This document shows, piece after piece, positions 32,969 to 41,856 of a stretch of DNA of 64,000 nt. The number at the start of each line of letters is the position of its first letter. Within the stretch, counting starts at the first letter, position 1. The notes beneath the pieces were generated by a model. That model ran no database searches, was not told the origin of the DNA, and saw only the letters and a list, made by a program, of their open reading frames with translations. The stretch is from an uncultured Phascolarctobacterium sp. (GTDB taxonomy: Bacteria > Bacillota > Negativicutes > Acidaminococcales > Acidaminococcaceae). The position numbers and the translations under genes are program-made. The stretch spans positions 3,030 through 67,029 of the forward strand of contig UQLS01000010.1 of the NCBI GenBank assembly GCA_900541915.1. Direction: 5' to 3'.

Positions 32969-33982
32969 TTATTTAGCCAGTACTTTTTCTAAAAACTGGT
33001 TATTTACAATCTGCTCAGTTTGCAGAGAACCGTTTAAAAGTCCGTTGGCTTGATACCAGTTAATCTGGGTGGTAATATCGCTGTCAAGTAATTTCCCGTC
33101 TCTGTCAATGTAGGGAAGGCCGAGCTTGATATCTTCTACCGGTGCATTAACGTATTTGGCGATAATGCTGATGACTTCATCGAATTTTTTCGGATCTTTT
33201 TTATCAATAACAGCATCGTAATAATAGTTGCAGGCTTTAGTATAGGCTTTCATAAAACGTATGCCAGCATCTTCTTTTTTACTGAAATCAGGAGAATAAA
33301 AAATAGCAGAAGTCTGGTAAGGAATAACGTCGCCAACCTGTACAATAGTTTTGCCATAGCCGGCTTTTTCTACTTTAGTGATATTGGGCTCATTTAAGAT
33401 AGCTGCATCAATCTGTTTGCTTTCCAGGGCTGCCATAACGGCACTTAATTTATTAAGCGGTACCAGCTGTACATCATTGAGAGTAAGACCTTCGGCTTCC
33501 AGTAAACGGCCGAGCATATAATGGAAGGTAGAGCCTTTTTGCGTAATGCCGATGCGTTTTCCTTTTAAATCAGCCAATGAGGTAATACCTTGATTGTAAT
33601 TATCTGTTGTTACCAGCAGAGCTGAAGAGGGAAAGCCTTTTTGTTCACGGCCTTTGTCAGCGACTATGGAAAGCTTTTGCCCGCTGGCCGCCATGTTAAA
33701 CAGGCTGGCTGTTATGCCGGTAGCCCCAACATCGATTTTGGAAGATGCAGTAGCGACGGCAATAGGATGGGCCGCGTCAAACCATTGTGGTTCAACTTTT
33801 AATCCTTCTTCAGTAAAATAGCCTTTTTCTATGGCAATAAATAGAGGTGCGCTGCTGGTAAGACGCAGCATACCAAGACTTACAGGAGTAGTTTTAGCAG
33901 GGTCGTCTTTGGTGCCGGAGGAACAGCCTGCGGCAGCGGCAACCATGCATAATAACATGATGAGGGCAAGCAGTTTTTTCAT
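32969..33982 (-). CDS. NitT/TauT-type ABC transporter substrate-binding lipoprotein
   Basis: A 337-residue protein with a lipoprotein signal peptide (lipobox AAGC near residue 20) and the NMT1/SsuA-like fold: SAPLFIAIEKGYFTEEGL, the DVGATG stretch, and LKGKRIGITQKGSTFHYML. The ligand is unknown; the family covers sulfonates, nitrate, thiamine precursors and aromatic acids. It is the first gene of an operon ending in arsR, so a sulfur- or arsenic-containing organic compound is possible, but that is only context. AAAGGA lies nine bases before the start. Confidence 0.88.
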   Translation of the reverse strand: MKKLLALIMLLCMVAAAAGCSSGTKDDPAKTTPVSLGMLRLTSSAPLFIAIEKGYFTEEGLKVEPQWFDAAHPIAVATASSKIDVGATGITASLFNMAASGQKLSIVADKGREQKGFPSSALLVTTDNYNQGITSLADLKGKRIGITQKGSTFHYMLGRLLEAEGLTLNDVQLVPLNKLSAVMAALESKQIDAAILNEPNITKVEKAGYGKTIVQVGDVIPYQTSAIFYSPDFSKKEDAGIRFMKAYTKACNYYYDAVIDKKDPKKFDEVISIIAKYVNAPVEDIKLGLPYIDRDGKLLDSDITTQINWYQANGLLNGSLQTEQIVNNQFLEKVLAK

Positions 33983-34141
33983 AAAGACAGATCCTTTCTG
34001 AATTATTAAATGTTTATTAGTTATTCTACACTATTCCCTTTAACTTTGCAGTAAAGCTGGAAAAATAATCAAAAATATTTTTGTCGATAATGTAAAATAT
34101 AACATCTGTAACAAGATTGTATATATTGCTAAAGAGTATCA

Positions 34142-34150
34142 TGGTATAAT
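34142..34150 (+). promoter_or_regulatory. Extended -10 promoter for the secreted protein gene
   Basis: TGGTATAAT gives a perfect -10 with the TGn extension, 32 bases before the ATG at 34183. No clear -35 is present. A 14-base palindrome CAAAAATATTTTTG lies at 34070-34083 in the same divergent intergenic region. Confidence 0.5.
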
Positions 34151-34182
34151 GAAAGCAAGCGATTTTAGAGGGATGTGAAAAT

Positions 34183-35442
34183 ATGATAAATAGCAGTAAG
34201 ATAAAACATTTGCTGGCAGTTTGCGCTTTATCCTGCTGTATAAGTATACCTGTTTCGGCAGAAAACGTACGGCTGGCAGCAGTAGAAACATCAGTCAGCG
34301 GTACAGCGATGGATGTAGAGCTTTGGGGAGATAAACTGCCCAGTGGTTATGCTGATGACCTTATGCTGCTTTTTAAAAATAAAGATGGCAATATTAAAGC
34401 AGCTTATAATCCTACTGTTAAAGGTGGATATAACTGTATGATGGATATGGTCAGCATTGGCGGGGAAGGCAGTCAACTGCTGCTGGCTGTAGGCCAGGGA
34501 AACTGGCAGCGTCCCACAGAGTATAGGATTATAGATTTCAGAGATTATAAAGATATTAAGGAAATTTTTTCTGCAGCAGATAATTATGGAGTAGTAAAAA
34601 AAGCTCAAATGCAGGAAGATAGGTTGCAGGTAACCATGTGTGATGGCAGCAGCAGTTCCATGCAGGTTGATTCTGCATTGCTTGAAGAAATTCCAACTGA
34701 AAGGCGCCAGGCTCAAGCAGAGAAAATAGCTTCTCTTACCGCTAAGGATATTGACGGTGACGGGCAAGAAGAAGTATTGACAGTGCAGAAGATAACTGCT
34801 GATAAAAAAGCGTTGGCTGATGTTGGGGCAGTTTGGAAGCTGAACAAAGACAGCAAATGGGATTGCAGCGGTTTCACAATCCTTGTGGCAGGAAATGTTG
34901 CGAAAAGCAATACTATCAATGAAGGACGTGACGGAGATGGTTATACCATATTGCCGCGTAAGATAGTTGCTCCTAATGGAGAGGCTACATACCCTGTAGT
35001 AACTTACAAAGATAATATCCAGCTGCAGAACAAGGTAAATGAACTTTTGCAGCAGCAAAGTGCTGGATATTTAGAAAAATTTGTCAGCGGAGAAGCTGAT
35101 ATGGCTTTTAATGTACTGCGTGCAGATAAGGATTTGCTTAGCATTCAGCTTATCAGTGGCAAAAACAGTTTTGTGCACCATCATGTAAATATTGATCCGC
35201 AGACTGGTGAAGTGATAAAGCTTGATGATATCTTACAGGCAGATAATCCTGATTTACTGCCGCTTTTGAATCTGTTAAATACTAATAAGAATGTAGAATT
35301 TACGGAAGGTTTACCATCAGAGTGGTATCTTGCAGATAAGAAGCTTTGCTTGATTGTTAATGTCTGCGGACAGGAAGAAGTATCTTGTTATGCTATCGGT
35401 AATCTGCATAAATATCTGAAGGATAAAAAGTGGTTGAGCTGA
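34183..35442 (+). CDS. Secreted protein with a DUF3298-like C-terminal part
   Basis: A 419-residue exported protein with a signal peptide (cleavage near VSAEN). The middle contains DIDGDGQEEV, a calcium-binding EF-hand-like or FG-GAP-like loop (around residue 190). The last 150 residues, with TYPVVTYKDNIQLQNKVNELL, DPQTGEVIKLDDIL and SEWYLADKKLCLIV, look like the DUF3298/RsiV-type domain seen in extracytoplasmic Firmicutes proteins. The role is unknown. It is monocistronic and divergent from the ABC transporter operon. The start follows AGAGGGATG. Confidence 0.7.
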   Translation: MINSSKIKHLLAVCALSCCISIPVSAENVRLAAVETSVSGTAMDVELWGDKLPSGYADDLMLLFKNKDGNIKAAYNPTVKGGYNCMMDMVSIGGEGSQLLLAVGQGNWQRPTEYRIIDFRDYKDIKEIFSAADNYGVVKKAQMQEDRLQVTMCDGSSSSMQVDSALLEEIPTERRQAQAEKIASLTAKDIDGDGQEEVLTVQKITADKKALADVGAVWKLNKDSKWDCSGFTILVAGNVAKSNTINEGRDGDGYTILPRKIVAPNGEATYPVVTYKDNIQLQNKVNELLQQQSAGYLEKFVSGEADMAFNVLRADKDLLSIQLISGKNSFVHHHVNIDPQTGEVIKLDDILQADNPDLLPLLNLLNTNKNVEFTEGLPSEWYLADKKLCLIVNVCGQEEVSCYAIGNLHKYLKDKKWLS

Positions 35443-35455
35443 CTGACCAGTCAGC
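35438..35455. promoter_or_regulatory. TetR-type palindrome upstream of the RND operon
   Basis: GCTGACTG-AC-CAGTCAGC is a perfect 8-2-8 palindrome overlapping the stop codon of the preceding gene. TGACTGACCAGTCA-like dyads are common operators of TetR/AcrR repressors, which often control RND pumps. It lies about 70 bases before the -35, and no TetR gene is in the window. Confidence 0.4.
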
Positions 35456-35523
35456 AAAAACTGAAAGATGCAGAAAATGGGAGAAAAACAGAGAAAAACA
35501 ATTGTAATATTGCTTAACGGCAT

Positions 35524-35552
35524 TTGCTTTTCTTATATCCCTATTTTATAAT
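35524..35552 (+). promoter_or_regulatory. Promoter of the RND efflux operon
   Basis: TTGCTT (35524-35529) and TATAAT (35547-35552) are separated by 17 bases, about 80 bases before the adaptor gene. Confidence 0.6.
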
Positions 35553-35633
35553 AATATTATTCTGAAACTGGCTCAATATCTTTAATTGTAAAGAAGTTAC
35601 GTTTCTAAATAAAGGAAAAGAGGAGGATTTTGT

Positions 35634-36803
35634 ATGTTTGATTTTATCGGCTCCTGCAAAGCTAAAAAAACTGTTGCGGCAGCGCTGGCTCTCGGGCTGA
35701 TGATGGGCATAGCGGGGTGCGGTAAAAATGAGCAGCCGCAGGCTGCTGCAGTAGCGGTCAAATCCATGCAGGTAATCAAGCGTGATACACCGCTGGTATA
35801 TGATTATACCGGTTTTGTGGAAGCTCAGCAGGAAATGAATCTGGTATCTCAGGTTTCCGGACAGATCACCGGTAAGTATTTTAATGGCGGTGAAACCGTT
35901 CAGGCAGGTCAGGTACTGTATTCTATTGATCCTCGCACTTATCAGGCTAACATGCTTAATGCACAGGCAAATCTGGCTAATGCTAAGGCTACTTTGGCTA
36001 ACGCTGCTATGGATGCGGAACGTTATACAAGGCTGTATGAACAATCTGCCGTATCCAAGCAGACCATGGATAACGCTATTATGCAGCGTGATCAGGCTCA
36101 GGCTTCTGTAAATGCCATGGAAGCATTGTTGCGCAATGCGGAAATTGATATGCAGGAAACCAGCGTAGTTGCTCCTTTTACAGGACGTATAGATACTACT
36201 GCATTAGAAGTTGGTAACTATGCTACAGCTGGACAGACTGTATTGGCAACTATTTCCAATACAGATCCGGTCTTTGTAAAATTCAGTGTTGCTGAACCGG
36301 AATATCTGAAATTATCTTCTGCTCATGATAATAATGGACAGGCATCTTTGGAAAATTTGTCTATTGTTCTCAGTGATGGCAGTACCTACGAGTTAAAAGG
36401 CAAAGTTGCTGAAGTAAACCGCGGTATCAGCGATAATACCGGTACTTTGACTATCAGAGCATTGTTTGACAATCCTCAGCGTAAACTGCTGCCCGGTATG
36501 TTTGCGCATGTACAGGCAATTGGCGGTATAAGAGAAAATGCACTGCTTATTCCGCAGCGTGCTGTTGTCGAACTGATGTATAAGAAATTTGTTTATGTCA
36601 TCGGTGATGACAACAAGGTTAATATGAAAGAAATCACTGTAGGTCCTATCGTTGGCCGTATGTATATGGTTGAAAGCGGTTTGGACGGCAGCGAAAACAT
36701 TGTTGTTGAAGGTACAGGCAAGCTCCGTCAGGGCAGCCAGGTTACTGCAGAACCTATGACGGAGGCTGATTTGAACACTGCCGAAGCTCAAAACAAACAG
36801 TAA
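35634..36803 (+). CDS. RND efflux periplasmic adaptor (AcrA/MexA type)
   Basis: A 389-residue membrane-fusion protein anchored as a lipoprotein (lipobox GIAGC, Cys29). It shows the lipoyl half-motifs (ISGKYFNGGETVQAGQVLYSIDPR-like and VVAPFTGRIDTTALEVG), an alpha-helical hairpin rich in Ala and Gln in between, and a beta-barrel domain. The adaptor links the inner-membrane pump to an outer-membrane channel, so this organism should have an outer membrane. AGGAGG precedes the ATG. The pump gene follows after 17 bases; no TolC-like gene is present. Confidence 0.94.
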   Translation: MFDFIGSCKAKKTVAAALALGLMMGIAGCGKNEQPQAAAVAVKSMQVIKRDTPLVYDYTGFVEAQQEMNLVSQVSGQITGKYFNGGETVQAGQVLYSIDPRTYQANMLNAQANLANAKATLANAAMDAERYTRLYEQSAVSKQTMDNAIMQRDQAQASVNAMEALLRNAEIDMQETSVVAPFTGRIDTTALEVGNYATAGQTVLATISNTDPVFVKFSVAEPEYLKLSSAHDNNGQASLENLSIVLSDGSTYELKGKVAEVNRGISDNTGTLTIRALFDNPQRKLLPGMFAHVQAIGGIRENALLIPQRAVVELMYKKFVYVIGDDNKVNMKEITVGPIVGRMYMVESGLDGSENIVVEGTGKLRQGSQVTAEPMTEADLNTAEAQNKQ

Positions 36804-36820
36804 TAAGGAGGCAGGGTTAA

Positions 36821-39800
36821 ATGGCACGTTTTTTTATTGACCGTCCGGTCTTTGCAATAGTGCTGGCTATCATTATTACCCTTTTGGGTACTATTGCCGG
36901 TTTCAGTCTGCCTATTGCTCAATATCCGCAGATTACTAAGCCTCGTATTGCTGTAGACACTACTTATGTAGGCGCCAGTGCCGATACAGTAGAAAAATCT
37001 GTTGCACAGGCAATCGAGCAAAAGGTAATGGGCGTAGAGAACATGCTGGATATGACTTCTACCAGTACCAGCTCCGGTCAGTACAAACTCAATGTTCAGT
37101 TTAATCTGGACAAAAATGCTGACATTGGTTCCGTAGAAGTACAAAACCGTGTATCTCAGGCTAACAGCTCCATGCCTAGTGAAGTAACCAGCTATGGTAT
37201 TACTACTTCCAAAGAATCTGCTGAGACCATTATGTACTTTGGTCTGTATTCTCCTAATAAGACTTATGACTCTATGTTCCTCAGAACATATGCCGACGCA
37301 AACTTCATTGACGCAGTAAAACGCGTTAAAGGTGTTTCCAAGATTGACGAATATGGTCCTGAATATTCTATGCGTATCTGGCTGAATCCTGAAAAAATGG
37401 CACAGCTGGGAGTTACTGTTGATGATATTTCCAGTGCTATCAAGAGCCAGAATATCCAGGCACCTGTAGGTTCTATCGGTAACCGTCCGACTACTGAAGA
37501 GCAGGAAAAAGCTTATTCTGCCAGCGCTCAGGGTCGTTTGAATACTCCGGAAGAATTTGGTAATGTTATTATTCGTTCCAGCAAAGGCGATAATCTGAAA
37601 TTACGTGATATTGCCGAAATTAAACCGGGTGCCCGCAGCGATTTGGTTTCCAGTCAGCTGAATGGCGGTGACGCTGTTATTTTCCCGGTTTCTCTTACAT
37701 CTGATGCTAACTCTCTGGAAACAGTAGCAAATATCAGAGAAGTATTAGCTGATGCGCAGACTCGTTTTCCCAGTGATATGGAATTGATTGTTGTTCAGGA
37801 TAATACTCAGTTTATTACTGAATCTCTGAGCAAGGTTGCACATACTTTCTTCGAAGCATTGGTACTGGTTATCTTTGTAGTATTTATCTTCTTAGGCAGC
37901 TGGCGTGCAACAATGATTCCGCTGCTTGCAGTTCCTGTATCTTTGGTTGGTACTCTTGCTTCCTTCGTATTGCTTGGTTTTACGATCAATACGCTGACTG
38001 CTTTCGCTATGATTCTGGCTATCGGCCTTGTTGTCGATGACGCGATTGTCGTTGTTGAAGCAGTTGAACATCATATTCAGGATAATGGTATGTCTCCGCG
38101 TGAAGCTACCTATCGCGCTATGAATGAAGTTTCCGGCCCTGTTGTGGCTATTGCTTTCGTACTGAGTGCGGTATTTATTCCGGTTGCTTTCACCGGCGGT
38201 ACTGTAGGTGAGCTGTATAAACAGTTTGCTATTACCGTTTCTGTTTCCATGATGCTTTCCGCTATTGTAGCGTTGTCCCTGACTCCGGCATTGTGCGCAT
38301 TGCTGCTGGTGAAAAAGGGTGAAGAAGCAGCTCCTAAAGGCTTTATCGGTAAAATGGTTGCAGGCTTCAACAGATGGTTTACCAATACACTTGGTAAGTA
38401 TGTAACTAATGTTGAAAAATGTATCCGCAAATCTAAGTTGATTCTGTGCTGCCTCGTGGTTATGGTTATCTGCATCGGCGCTTTGGCTAAGGCTACACCG
38501 ACTGGCTTTGTACCTAACGAAGACCAGGGTATGAGTGCTATTGCAATTTCTTTGCCGGAAGGTGCATCTGCTAACCGTACACAGCAGGTTCTGGCAGAAT
38601 TGGATGGCCAACTGAGAAAGCTGCCAGGTGTTAAAAATGTCCTGACTGTAGGCGGTGTAGATATTCTGTCTAGTGCACAAAAAGCAAGTGCAGGTCTTGC
38701 CGTTGTTGCCATGGAAGACTTTGATAAGCGTGATAATACTATTCAGGATGTTATTCCTTTGATTTTAAAAGAAGGCTCTCAGATGACTGATGCATCTGTT
38801 ATGGCTTTCCAGCCGCCTTCTCTGCCTGGTGCTTCCAGTACCGGTACTTTGAGTATGTACATCATGAACCTTGCCGGTGAAGATGTTAATACTATGAGCA
38901 GCCGTGCTAATGAGTTCCTTGCTAAAGCGCGTCAGCGTCCTGAAATTGGTATGATTTATACCACGTTAAACACCAATACTCCTACTTATCAGTTTGAAGT
39001 AGACCGTGAAAAAGCTGAATCTCTGAATGTTCCTGTATCCAGTGTATTTACTGCTTTACAGGCTTTCCTTGGCGGTACTGAAGTCAACGACATCAACAGC
39101 TTCGGTCGTGTATGGAAAGTAGTTATGCAGGCTGATCCTTCTCACCGTACCAGTGCTGACGATATGCGTTTCTTCTTTGTACGCAGCAATGAAGGCGGTA
39201 TGGTACCGCTGAATACGTTGGTAAAAGCAAAGAATGAGAATACTTCTGTTATTATGACCCGCTATAATGGCACCAGTGCTATTAAGATTGCTGGTGACCC
39301 TGCAGATGGTTATTCTACCGGTCAGGCTATGGCTGCGTTGGAAGAAGTTGCTGCAGAAGTATTGCCTACAACCTATACTTATGAATGGGTTGACCAGAGC
39401 CGTGACGAAGTTGAGGCAGGCGGTCGTTCTACTCAGATCTTTATTATTTCTCTGATTTTCGTATTCCTATGTCTGGCTGCACTTTATGAAAGCTGGACTA
39501 TTCCTCTGGCAGTATTGATGTCTGTTCCGACAGCAGTATTTGGCTGCTTCCTGGCTCAGTATCTGCGTGGTCAGAATAACGACGTATACATGCAGATTGG
39601 TCTGATTACCTTGATTGGTCTGGCTGCAAAGAACGCTATTCTGATTGTCGAATATGCTAAGATGAATATGGAAAACGGTATGGATGTTGTGCATGCTGCT
39701 ATTGAAGCGGCTCGTGTACGTCTTCGTCCTATCTTGATGACGTCCTTTGCTTTCATCCTTGGCTGCGTTCCGCTGGCTGTTGCTACCGGTCCTGGTGCAG

Positions 39801-39946
39801 GTGCCCGTGTTTCCATGGGTAACGCTGTTGTTGGCGGTATGTTTATTAACACCTTGTTGGGTGTATTCCTTATTCCGGTACTGTTTGTCGTTGTAGAACG
39901 TTTCTTCAGCAAGAAGAAAAAAACTGAGCAATCAGAACAGCAATAA
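36821..39946 (+). CDS. RND efflux pump, HAE1 family (AcrB/MexB type)
   Basis: A 1041-residue inner-membrane pump with twelve membrane segments and two large periplasmic loops. It begins MARFFIDRPVFA, the classical HAE1 start, and has the proton-relay aspartates Asp406-Asp407 in GLVVDDAIVVVE, the PNEDQG loop, and the second-half GLAAKNAILIVE. Length and motifs fit a drug/proton antiporter exporting amphipathic drugs, bile salts or dyes. AAGGAGG lies upstream. It is coupled to the adaptor gene and followed by a strong terminator. Confidence 0.96.
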   Translation: MARFFIDRPVFAIVLAIIITLLGTIAGFSLPIAQYPQITKPRIAVDTTYVGASADTVEKSVAQAIEQKVMGVENMLDMTSTSTSSGQYKLNVQFNLDKNADIGSVEVQNRVSQANSSMPSEVTSYGITTSKESAETIMYFGLYSPNKTYDSMFLRTYADANFIDAVKRVKGVSKIDEYGPEYSMRIWLNPEKMAQLGVTVDDISSAIKSQNIQAPVGSIGNRPTTEEQEKAYSASAQGRLNTPEEFGNVIIRSSKGDNLKLRDIAEIKPGARSDLVSSQLNGGDAVIFPVSLTSDANSLETVANIREVLADAQTRFPSDMELIVVQDNTQFITESLSKVAHTFFEALVLVIFVVFIFLGSWRATMIPLLAVPVSLVGTLASFVLLGFTINTLTAFAMILAIGLVVDDAIVVVEAVEHHIQDNGMSPREATYRAMNEVSGPVVAIAFVLSAVFIPVAFTGGTVGELYKQFAITVSVSMMLSAIVALSLTPALCALLLVKKGEEAAPKGFIGKMVAGFNRWFTNTLGKYVTNVEKCIRKSKLILCCLVVMVICIGALAKATPTGFVPNEDQGMSAIAISLPEGASANRTQQVLAELDGQLRKLPGVKNVLTVGGVDILSSAQKASAGLAVVAMEDFDKRDNTIQDVIPLILKEGSQMTDASVMAFQPPSLPGASSTGTLSMYIMNLAGEDVNTMSSRANEFLAKARQRPEIGMIYTTLNTNTPTYQFEVDREKAESLNVPVSSVFTALQAFLGGTEVNDINSFGRVWKVVMQADPSHRTSADDMRFFFVRSNEGGMVPLNTLVKAKNENTSVIMTRYNGTSAIKIAGDPADGYSTGQAMAALEEVAAEVLPTTYTYEWVDQSRDEVEAGGRSTQIFIISLIFVFLCLAALYESWTIPLAVLMSVPTAVFGCFLAQYLRGQNNDVYMQIGLITLIGLAAKNAILIVEYAKMNMENGMDVVHAAIEAARVRLRPILMTSFAFILGCVPLAVATGPGAGARVSMGNAVVGGMFINTLLGVFLIPVLFVVVERFFSKKKKTEQSEQQ

Positions 39947-39959
39947 GGTTAATAAGTAA

Positions 39960-39990
39960 AAATGCTCTGCTTCGGCAGAGCATTTTTTTT
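39960..39990 (+). terminator. Intrinsic terminator after the RND operon
   Basis: AAATGCTCTGC, a TTCG tetraloop, GCAGAGCATTT and a run of eight T residues. Confidence 0.96.
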
Positions 39991-40054
39991 ACACAAATAT
40001 CGTAATTAATATTGTATAATAAAAAAGATTACGGTACATAGAGGGGGGAATAGT

Positions 40055-41779
40055 TTGCATAAATTTACGCTGACTAAACAATTTTTTAAAGATGTCTGGT
40101 ATTTGACGAAAAGCTATTGGTCTTCCGAAGAAAAGGTAAAGGCATTTGGCTTGTTGGGCATTATTATTGCTTTAACGCTTGGCATAGTATATATGCTGGT
40201 ACTGCTTAACGAATGGAATAACAGCTTCTATAATGCCTTGCAGAATTATCAGACGGATAAAATTTTTGACGGTTTACTGAGATTTTCCGGCTTGGCGGCA
40301 ATATACATTATTTTGTCTGTTTATTCATATTATTTGCAGCAGACGCTTATTCTTAACTGGCGCCGCTGGATGACAGTACAGTTTTTGGATATCTGGATGA
40401 AGAACAGGACCTATTATCAGCTGCAGATGTTTGGTAAGGATACTGATAACCCTGACCAGCGTATCAGTGAGGATGTAAGACTGTTTGTAGAGATGACACT
40501 GAGCTTTGGCGTAGGTATATTAAGGTCTTTATGTACTTTTATTTCCTTCGTCTTTATTTTATATAAGTTGTCAGGCACACTGCATTTTACTGCTTTTGGG
40601 AAGGAATGGGCTATTGATGGTTATCTTTTCTGGGCCGCTCTGGTGTATTCAATTATTGGTACCTATATTACGCATTTAGTAGGCCGCAAGCTGGTAAAGC
40701 TCAATTTTATTCAACAGCGTTATGAAGCTGATTTTCGTTTCAGTATGATTCGTTTGCGTGAAAGTGCTGAAAGCGTTGCTTTTTACAGAGGTGAAAAACA
40801 GGAGAGCGGCATTTTTCGTGAGCGTTTCTCGCTGCTTTTAGATAATTTCTGGAAGCTGGTAAATAAGCAGAAGCAATTAGTATGGCTTAATTCCGGTTAT
40901 TCCCAGATTGCAATTATTTTTCCTTTTGTAGCTGCAATGAACAGATATCTTGCCAAAGAAATTACCTTAGGCGGACTGATGCAGGTTTCCAGTGCTTTTG
41001 GCAATGTTCAGGGGGCCTTGTCCTACTTTATTGATATGTATACCAGTATTGCTCAATGGCAGGCAGTTGTTATGCGTCTGACTTTTTTTGGCAGACATAT
41101 GCATGAGGTTTCTGCTGATGCCGAAAAGTTCCATTTGGATCGTTTTGTAGTGGCGCAGGAAGTTGAAGCTGAAAACATGCAGGTTAATTTGCCGGATGGA
41201 ACACCGCTTTTGAGTAATATCAGCTTTGTACTGCACCCGGGCAGCAATGTGCTTATAAAAGGTGTCAGCGGCAGCGGTAAAAGTACGCTGCTGCGCGCCA
41301 TTGCCGGTATTTGGCCCTATGTAGAGGGGAAAATCAGGATGCCTGCACAGGATAAGCTGATGTTTATTCCGCAAAAGCCGTATTTGCCGCTGGGTACCTT
41401 GCGTGAGGCGTTGTTGTACCCAGGTGGGAAAAAAGCTAATGACAGCGAGCTTATTGCTTTGATGGAGCTTTGCCAGATTGGCTATTTACAGGATAAGCTG
41501 GATATAGTAGCAGACTGGAGTCATGTACTTTCTGTGGGAGAGCAGCAGCGACTGGCTTTTGTCAGAGCGCATCTGCAGCAGCCTGCGTGGTTATTTTTAG
41601 ATGAAGCTACTTCTGCTCTTGATGAAGAAACAGAAGCCAAGATGTATCTGCTGGCTGCAGAAAAATTGCCGGATACTACTATTGTCAGCGTTGGTCATCG
41701 CAGTACTTTAAATAAGTATCACAGCCTGCAGCTGAAATTGAATAAAGAGCAACGCAGTCTGAGCTTGAGTGCTATGTAG
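40055..41779 (+). CDS. SbmA/YddA-like ABC transporter (fused membrane and ATPase domains)
   Basis: A 574-residue protein with an N-terminal membrane domain of about six segments of the ABC_membrane_2 (SbmA/BacA) type, marked by NPDQRISEDVRLF, and a C-terminal ATPase with GVSGSGKSTLLRAIAG, signature LSVGEQQR and LFLDEATSALDEET. E. coli YddA and related mycobacterial transporters share this layout; known substrates in the wider family are vitamin B12, bleomycin and antimicrobial peptides. The start appears to be TTG 40055, preceded by AGGGGGGAA; the next in-frame ATG would remove conserved sequence. It is flanked by terminator and a separate promoter region. Confidence 0.88.
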   Translation: MHKFTLTKQFFKDVWYLTKSYWSSEEKVKAFGLLGIIIALTLGIVYMLVLLNEWNNSFYNALQNYQTDKIFDGLLRFSGLAAIYIILSVYSYYLQQTLILNWRRWMTVQFLDIWMKNRTYYQLQMFGKDTDNPDQRISEDVRLFVEMTLSFGVGILRSLCTFISFVFILYKLSGTLHFTAFGKEWAIDGYLFWAALVYSIIGTYITHLVGRKLVKLNFIQQRYEADFRFSMIRLRESAESVAFYRGEKQESGIFRERFSLLLDNFWKLVNKQKQLVWLNSGYSQIAIIFPFVAAMNRYLAKEITLGGLMQVSSAFGNVQGALSYFIDMYTSIAQWQAVVMRLTFFGRHMHEVSADAEKFHLDRFVVAQEVEAENMQVNLPDGTPLLSNISFVLHPGSNVLIKGVSGSGKSTLLRAIAGIWPYVEGKIRMPAQDKLMFIPQKPYLPLGTLREALLYPGGKKANDSELIALMELCQIGYLQDKLDIVADWSHVLSVGEQQRLAFVRAHLQQPAWLFLDEATSALDEETEAKMYLLAAEKLPDTTIVSVGHRSTLNKYHSLQLKLNKEQRSLSLSAM

Positions 41780-41856
41780 GTTTTACTTATAAGCGCTATA
41801 CAAAGCAGATAAAATGCGATATGATACTTAAAGAATAGTATAAGGAGTGAGAAAGA

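Noticed and set aside
34070..34083. ArsR-type site before the NitT/TauT binding-protein gene
   Set aside because: The palindrome CAAAAATATTTTTG resembles the ATCAA-N6-TTGAT sites only in being AT-rich; the half-sites do not match.
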